DNA of 64,000 nt from Woeseiaceae bacterium (lineage in GTDB: Bacteria; Pseudomonadota; Gammaproteobacteria; Steroidobacterales; Woeseiaceae), in assembly GCA_030066735.1 (NCBI GenBank), contig JASJBB010000005.1, forward strand, positions 43,740-107,739. Reading direction: 5' to 3'. The notes under the pieces are model-generated. The model was not told the DNA's origin and did not search any database. It saw only the letters and a list, made by a program, of their open reading frames with translations. Below are positions 60,823 through 64,000 of the stretch, one piece after another. Position 1 is the stretch's first letter. Each line of letters starts with the position of its first letter. A program made the translations under genes and the position numbers.

Positions 60823-62187
60823 TCAGCCGAGTCCCAGCCGCGCCTGGATCTCGCGCTTGGCGTCGGCCAACACGCTGTCGCGATCAAGGCTGTCGAGAAT
60901 CTGCTTGACGACGTGTTTGGGACCGCCGTCGCCCCAGGACTTGCCCTGGCCGAGGTATTTCGCAGCGACCTGACCCACGACATAGGTGCTGTAGTACGCG
61001 ATGGCGCCCTGCGCGCCCGCTGTAACGATCGTCGAGAGCCCCGCCGTACCGACCTTGAGCGCGCTGGACACGAAATGCAGGGCCCAGACCGTCCCCATCA
61101 GGGCCGCCGCCTCAACGGCGATGACTTTGACGAGCGAACCGGCTTCTTTCTGGCTCAGCGGCAGGTCGTAGACCTTTGACAGGTGCACGACCATCCCGAC
61201 GTCGATAAATGCGGCGGCGAACAGGTCGGCGACCGGTATCGGGTTGAAGGCGACGGCAATTCCCTTGCCGACACAATAGGTGCGGACCAGTTTCTCGCCG
61301 ATCTCGCGCCGCGCCGCGAGAATTCGCTTGCCAACCTGGTCCGAAAGGTCGGCGGCGAACAGGCTGGCATTGAGGGCCGCCAGCGTCTTGCCTTCGGCTT
61401 CGAGGATATCCCACAACTTGAGGCGCAGTTCGGCGACATCCGGTGCGCGTTGCCGCGTGTGCTCGGTTTCGTTGCCGTCGGCGTCGATGTCGATGACGAC
61501 CTGTGGCCGCGGCTGCCCGGCCGCCGCGATGACGTGGGCCGGGTCGACGAGTCCTGCAGTCTTGTCGCGAATCGAGCCGAGCAGCGCATCGCGCTCGTCG
61601 CCCGTAAAGAGGTCGCTCTTGTTGAGTACGACGAGGACGGGTCTGCCTTGCGCCAAAAGCGTACGCAACGATTGCAATTCCGTATCGGTGATGTCGCCGT
61701 CCAGCACGAACATCACGAGGTCCGAGCGGCCGGCCACTTCTTTCGCCATGGCCTCGCGATCTTCACCGCCGGCTTCGTCGAGGCCCGGCGTATCGATCAG
61801 GAACACGCCGCCGGCACGCACTTCGTTCCACGGCTGCATCGCAGAGCGCCGGGTCTCGCCGTGCAGGGGGCTTACCGAAAACACCTCTTCACCAATCAGG
61901 GCGTTGAGCAGCGACGACTTACCGGTACTGACACGGCCGAACGCCGCGAGGTGCAGGTGCCCGTTCTCCAGCTTGTCGAGCATGGCTTCGACGGACTCGT
62001 AGTCGTGCGCCAACGAGTCACGAACACCCTCGGGGAGGCGCCCGTCGTTGACCAGCTCTCGAAGGCTCTCGCGTGCGAGTTCGAGATGCCCCGACCCGTC
62101 ATCGGGCCCGGCGTCAGCCTGCGTCCGGCTCTTTTTCTTCCAGGGCCATCCTGGCAACGCGGCGAACGCCCGCTTCAATATGCTCAC
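60823..62187 (-). CDS. Era-like GTPase with DUF697-like C-terminal domain
   Basis: GRVSTGKSSLLNAL, IDTPGLDE, VVLNKSDLF; C-terminal TM region; GTG start. Confidence 0.85.
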   Translation of the reverse strand: MSILKRAFAALPGWPWKKKSRTQADAGPDDGSGHLELARESLRELVNDGRLPEGVRDSLAHDYESVEAMLDKLENGHLHLAAFGRVSTGKSSLLNALIGEEVFSVSPLHGETRRSAMQPWNEVRAGGVFLIDTPGLDEAGGEDREAMAKEVAGRSDLVMFVLDGDITDTELQSLRTLLAQGRPVLVVLNKSDLFTGDERDALLGSIRDKTAGLVDPAHVIAAAGQPRPQVVIDIDADGNETEHTRQRAPDVAELRLKLWDILEAEGKTLAALNASLFAADLSDQVGKRILAARREIGEKLVRTYCVGKGIAVAFNPIPVADLFAAAFIDVGMVVHLSKVYDLPLSQKEAGSLVKVIAVEAAALMGTVWALHFVSSALKVGTAGLSTIVTAGAQGAIAYYSTYVVGQVAAKYLGQGKSWGDGGPKHVVKQILDSLDRDSVLADAKREIQARLGLG

Positions 62188-63610
62188 TGATGCCTTCCTC
62201 GAATTCCCTGGCCGCTTCCTCGGGCAGGAGTTTGCCGTGTTTCGACAACGTCTGGACGAGACTCCTTCCCAGCGCGTCGAAAATGAGCCCATAGGCGACC
62301 GCGTGCACAAGACCACCGGCGACGGTGCCGACGCCCGGGAAAGCCTTGAGGCCGTTGCCAGCCACGGCCAGTGACAGCGGCAATGCGCGCCCCACCCTGC
62401 TCTGGCTCAGGTTCAGAAACTCCTCGATGTCGAGGTCGCGCGGCGCGGCACCGTAGAGGCCGCAAAGCTCCTGCGTCATGGCCGTGCCGATATAACCCTG
62501 GATCAGCACGTCGGTTCCCGGACTGACGGCCGCGAGCGATCCGATCACCGCCTTGCGCGTGGCACTGCGAATGATCTGCTCGGACCGCTGCGCGCGGTAC
62601 TGGGCCTCGGCCTCGGCGAGCTTCCCGGCTGCGAGGCGGAACACGGCACGATCGCGGCGGCGGTCGATGTCCTCGGGATCTTCCAGCAGGCGGTTGATCG
62701 CCACGACCAGAACCCCGATGTCGGCGGGACGCTGGCGCCGGACCGACGACTCGCGGCCGCCGCCAGCGCGTTCCACGACGTCTATCTCGCCGCCGGCCGA
62801 GACCGCCACGACCCGGTCGCGCTCGATAGCGCCGCCGGCCGAACCCAGGTGCTCGAGCAACCGTTGCAGCAACGCCGCCTGGTCTTCGTGACTGTAACGA
62901 TCCGCTTTGTTCATCACGATGATGACGGGCTTGCCAAGCGCCGACAGGTCGGCCACGGCGGCGGACTCCCGGCGCGTGAGGTCGCCGTCGCAGACGAACA
63001 GGACCACGTGCGCGCGCTGCGCCTCGCTCATCGCCATCTCGTCGAGACCCTCCTCGTGGCCGCCCGTGCCGGGTACGTCCGTCAACAGGATCTCGTGGCC
63101 GTCGTCGTCGCGCCAGCGGTAGTGCGTGATCTCCGTCGTCGAACCACCCAGCACGTCGACGCCGACGTTGGCTTCCGGCACGAGCGCCTTGATCAACGAG
63201 CTCTTGCCGCTGCTGATTTCACCGAAGAAACACAGGTGTATGCTGCCGGCGGCGCGGCGCGCGGCCAGTTCCTGCAACTCGGCCTGGGCCGCCGTGACGT
63301 CGATACCGGCTTTCTCGGCCTCGGCAAGCCGCTCACGGATATCGGCTGCCGACAGTGGCTGCACATCGGGCCGGTGCGCATCGGGGATCTTGCGCCGGAC
63401 GACAAGCCGCCAGATCAGCCAGGCCGCCGCCAGAACCAGCGCCACCATGGCAGCGACATAGCCGACCAGCAGCCACCGCGGTCCTTCGAGCAACCGGTCC
63501 CAGACGTTGAGCGCCGACTCTGTGACAAACAACAACGCCGCGATCGCAATAACGAACAGCAGCGCGATGACCGCGGCAATGCCAATCCGAATAACTCGGT
63601 CGAGTTTCAT
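62114..63610 (-). CDS. Membrane-anchored GTPase with DUF697-like C-terminal domain
   Basis: Two N-terminal TMs; GEISSGKSSLIKAL, TDVPGTGG, IIVMNKADRY. Confidence 0.85.
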   Translation of the reverse strand: MKLDRVIRIGIAAVIALLFVIAIAALLFVTESALNVWDRLLEGPRWLLVGYVAAMVALVLAAAWLIWRLVVRRKIPDAHRPDVQPLSAADIRERLAEAEKAGIDVTAAQAELQELAARRAAGSIHLCFFGEISSGKSSLIKALVPEANVGVDVLGGSTTEITHYRWRDDDGHEILLTDVPGTGGHEEGLDEMAMSEAQRAHVVLFVCDGDLTRRESAAVADLSALGKPVIIVMNKADRYSHEDQAALLQRLLEHLGSAGGAIERDRVVAVSAGGEIDVVERAGGGRESSVRRQRPADIGVLVVAINRLLEDPEDIDRRRDRAVFRLAAGKLAEAEAQYRAQRSEQIIRSATRKAVIGSLAAVSPGTDVLIQGYIGTAMTQELCGLYGAAPRDLDIEEFLNLSQSRVGRALPLSLAVAGNGLKAFPGVGTVAGGLVHAVAYGLIFDALGRSLVQTLSKHGKLLPEEAAREFEEGISEHIEAGVRRVARMALEEKEPDAG

Positions 63611-63619
63611 ACCTGACCA

Positions 63620-63708
63620 GTATGCCCCGATTCGGGACGTTTCTCACCGGCAGTAAAGCGCAGCGCAGCGAGCCATGAAGGTGAGGAACGTCCCGGGTCG
63701 GGGCATAC
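63620..63708 (-). repeat. Conserved-loop/variable-stem hairpin element, copy D (3' of DUF885-like gene)
   Basis: 29-nt arms GTATGCCCCGATTCGGGACGTTTCTCACC / GGTGAGGAACGTCCCGGGTCGGGGCATAC (three departures, all G:T wobble on the plus-strand transcript) around a 31-nt loop. Confidence 0.9.
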
Positions 63709-63710
63709 GG

Positions 63711-64000
63711 TTATAGCTGTGATTCGACCCAGTCGTCGATCTTGGCCTCGAGCATCGACAGGGGCATCGGCCCGTCCATCAGGATCTGCGTGTGGAAATC
63801 CTTCACGTCGAAGCGGTCGCCCAGGCGCGCCTCCGCGTTATTGCGGATTTCGCGGATCTTGAGCTGGCCGATCTTGTAAGCCAGCGCCTGTCCCGGGATG
63901 GCCATGAAGCGCTCGGCCTCGGACACCGCGCGGGCCTCCTTGACCGGTGAATTCGCGTACATGTAGTCGAGCACATCCTGGCGCGTCCATTCCTTGGCAT
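63711..64000 (-). CDS. DUF885-like protein, C-terminal fragment running off window
   Basis: AKEWTRQDVLDYMYANSP...ERFMAIPGQALAYKIGQLKIREIR; frame open to window edge. Confidence 0.85.
   Translation of the reverse strand, partial: AKEWTRQDVLDYMYANSPVKEARAVSEAERFMAIPGQALAYKIGQLKIREIRNNAEARLGDRFDVKDFHTQILMDGPMPLSMLEAKIDDWVESQL

Overview
High-GC chromosomal window. It is probably gammaproteobacterial: dusB-fis, rhlB divergent from trxA-rho, plsB, and aroQ-accBC-prmA-dusB-fis-purHD synteny. It is mostly housekeeping genes with a few accessory modules, and I saw no rRNA, tRNA, CRISPR array or prophage. Four things stand out. (1) A textbook tRNA(Ile)-type T-box riboswitch (specifier ATC, bulged UGGUACC antiterminator, overlapping GC-rich terminator) lies upstream of ileS. 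That ileS encodes a eukaryote-like IleRS2 whose class I signature is GXHH instead of HXGH. T-boxes are mainly a Gram-positive device, so this pairing is unusual here. (2) A dispersed family of four hairpins has a conserved ~28-31 nt loop (TTCATGGCTCGCnnnGCTGCGCTTTACTTCC) but unrelated, locus-specific, near-perfectly self-complementary stems. Every copy sits 2-12 nt after a stop codon, in the orientation of that gene. I do not recognise this as REP, BIME or another known element. (3) A c-di-GMP gene run (two degenerate-GGDEF/EAL proteins and a propeller GGDEF protein) leads into a subtilase with a C-terminal GYLWTDGGG repeat. A perfect terminator hairpin follows it, inside the 5' coding region of an alpha/beta hydrolase that lacks an evident start codon. 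(4) A tightly overlapping eight-gene cluster combines paired DUF697-like GTPases, an alkyltransferase-like protein, a tandem DsbA/HCCA-like protein, a hydrolase, a small lipoprotein, plsB and trhO. No computation was run; domain and homology calls are by eye.
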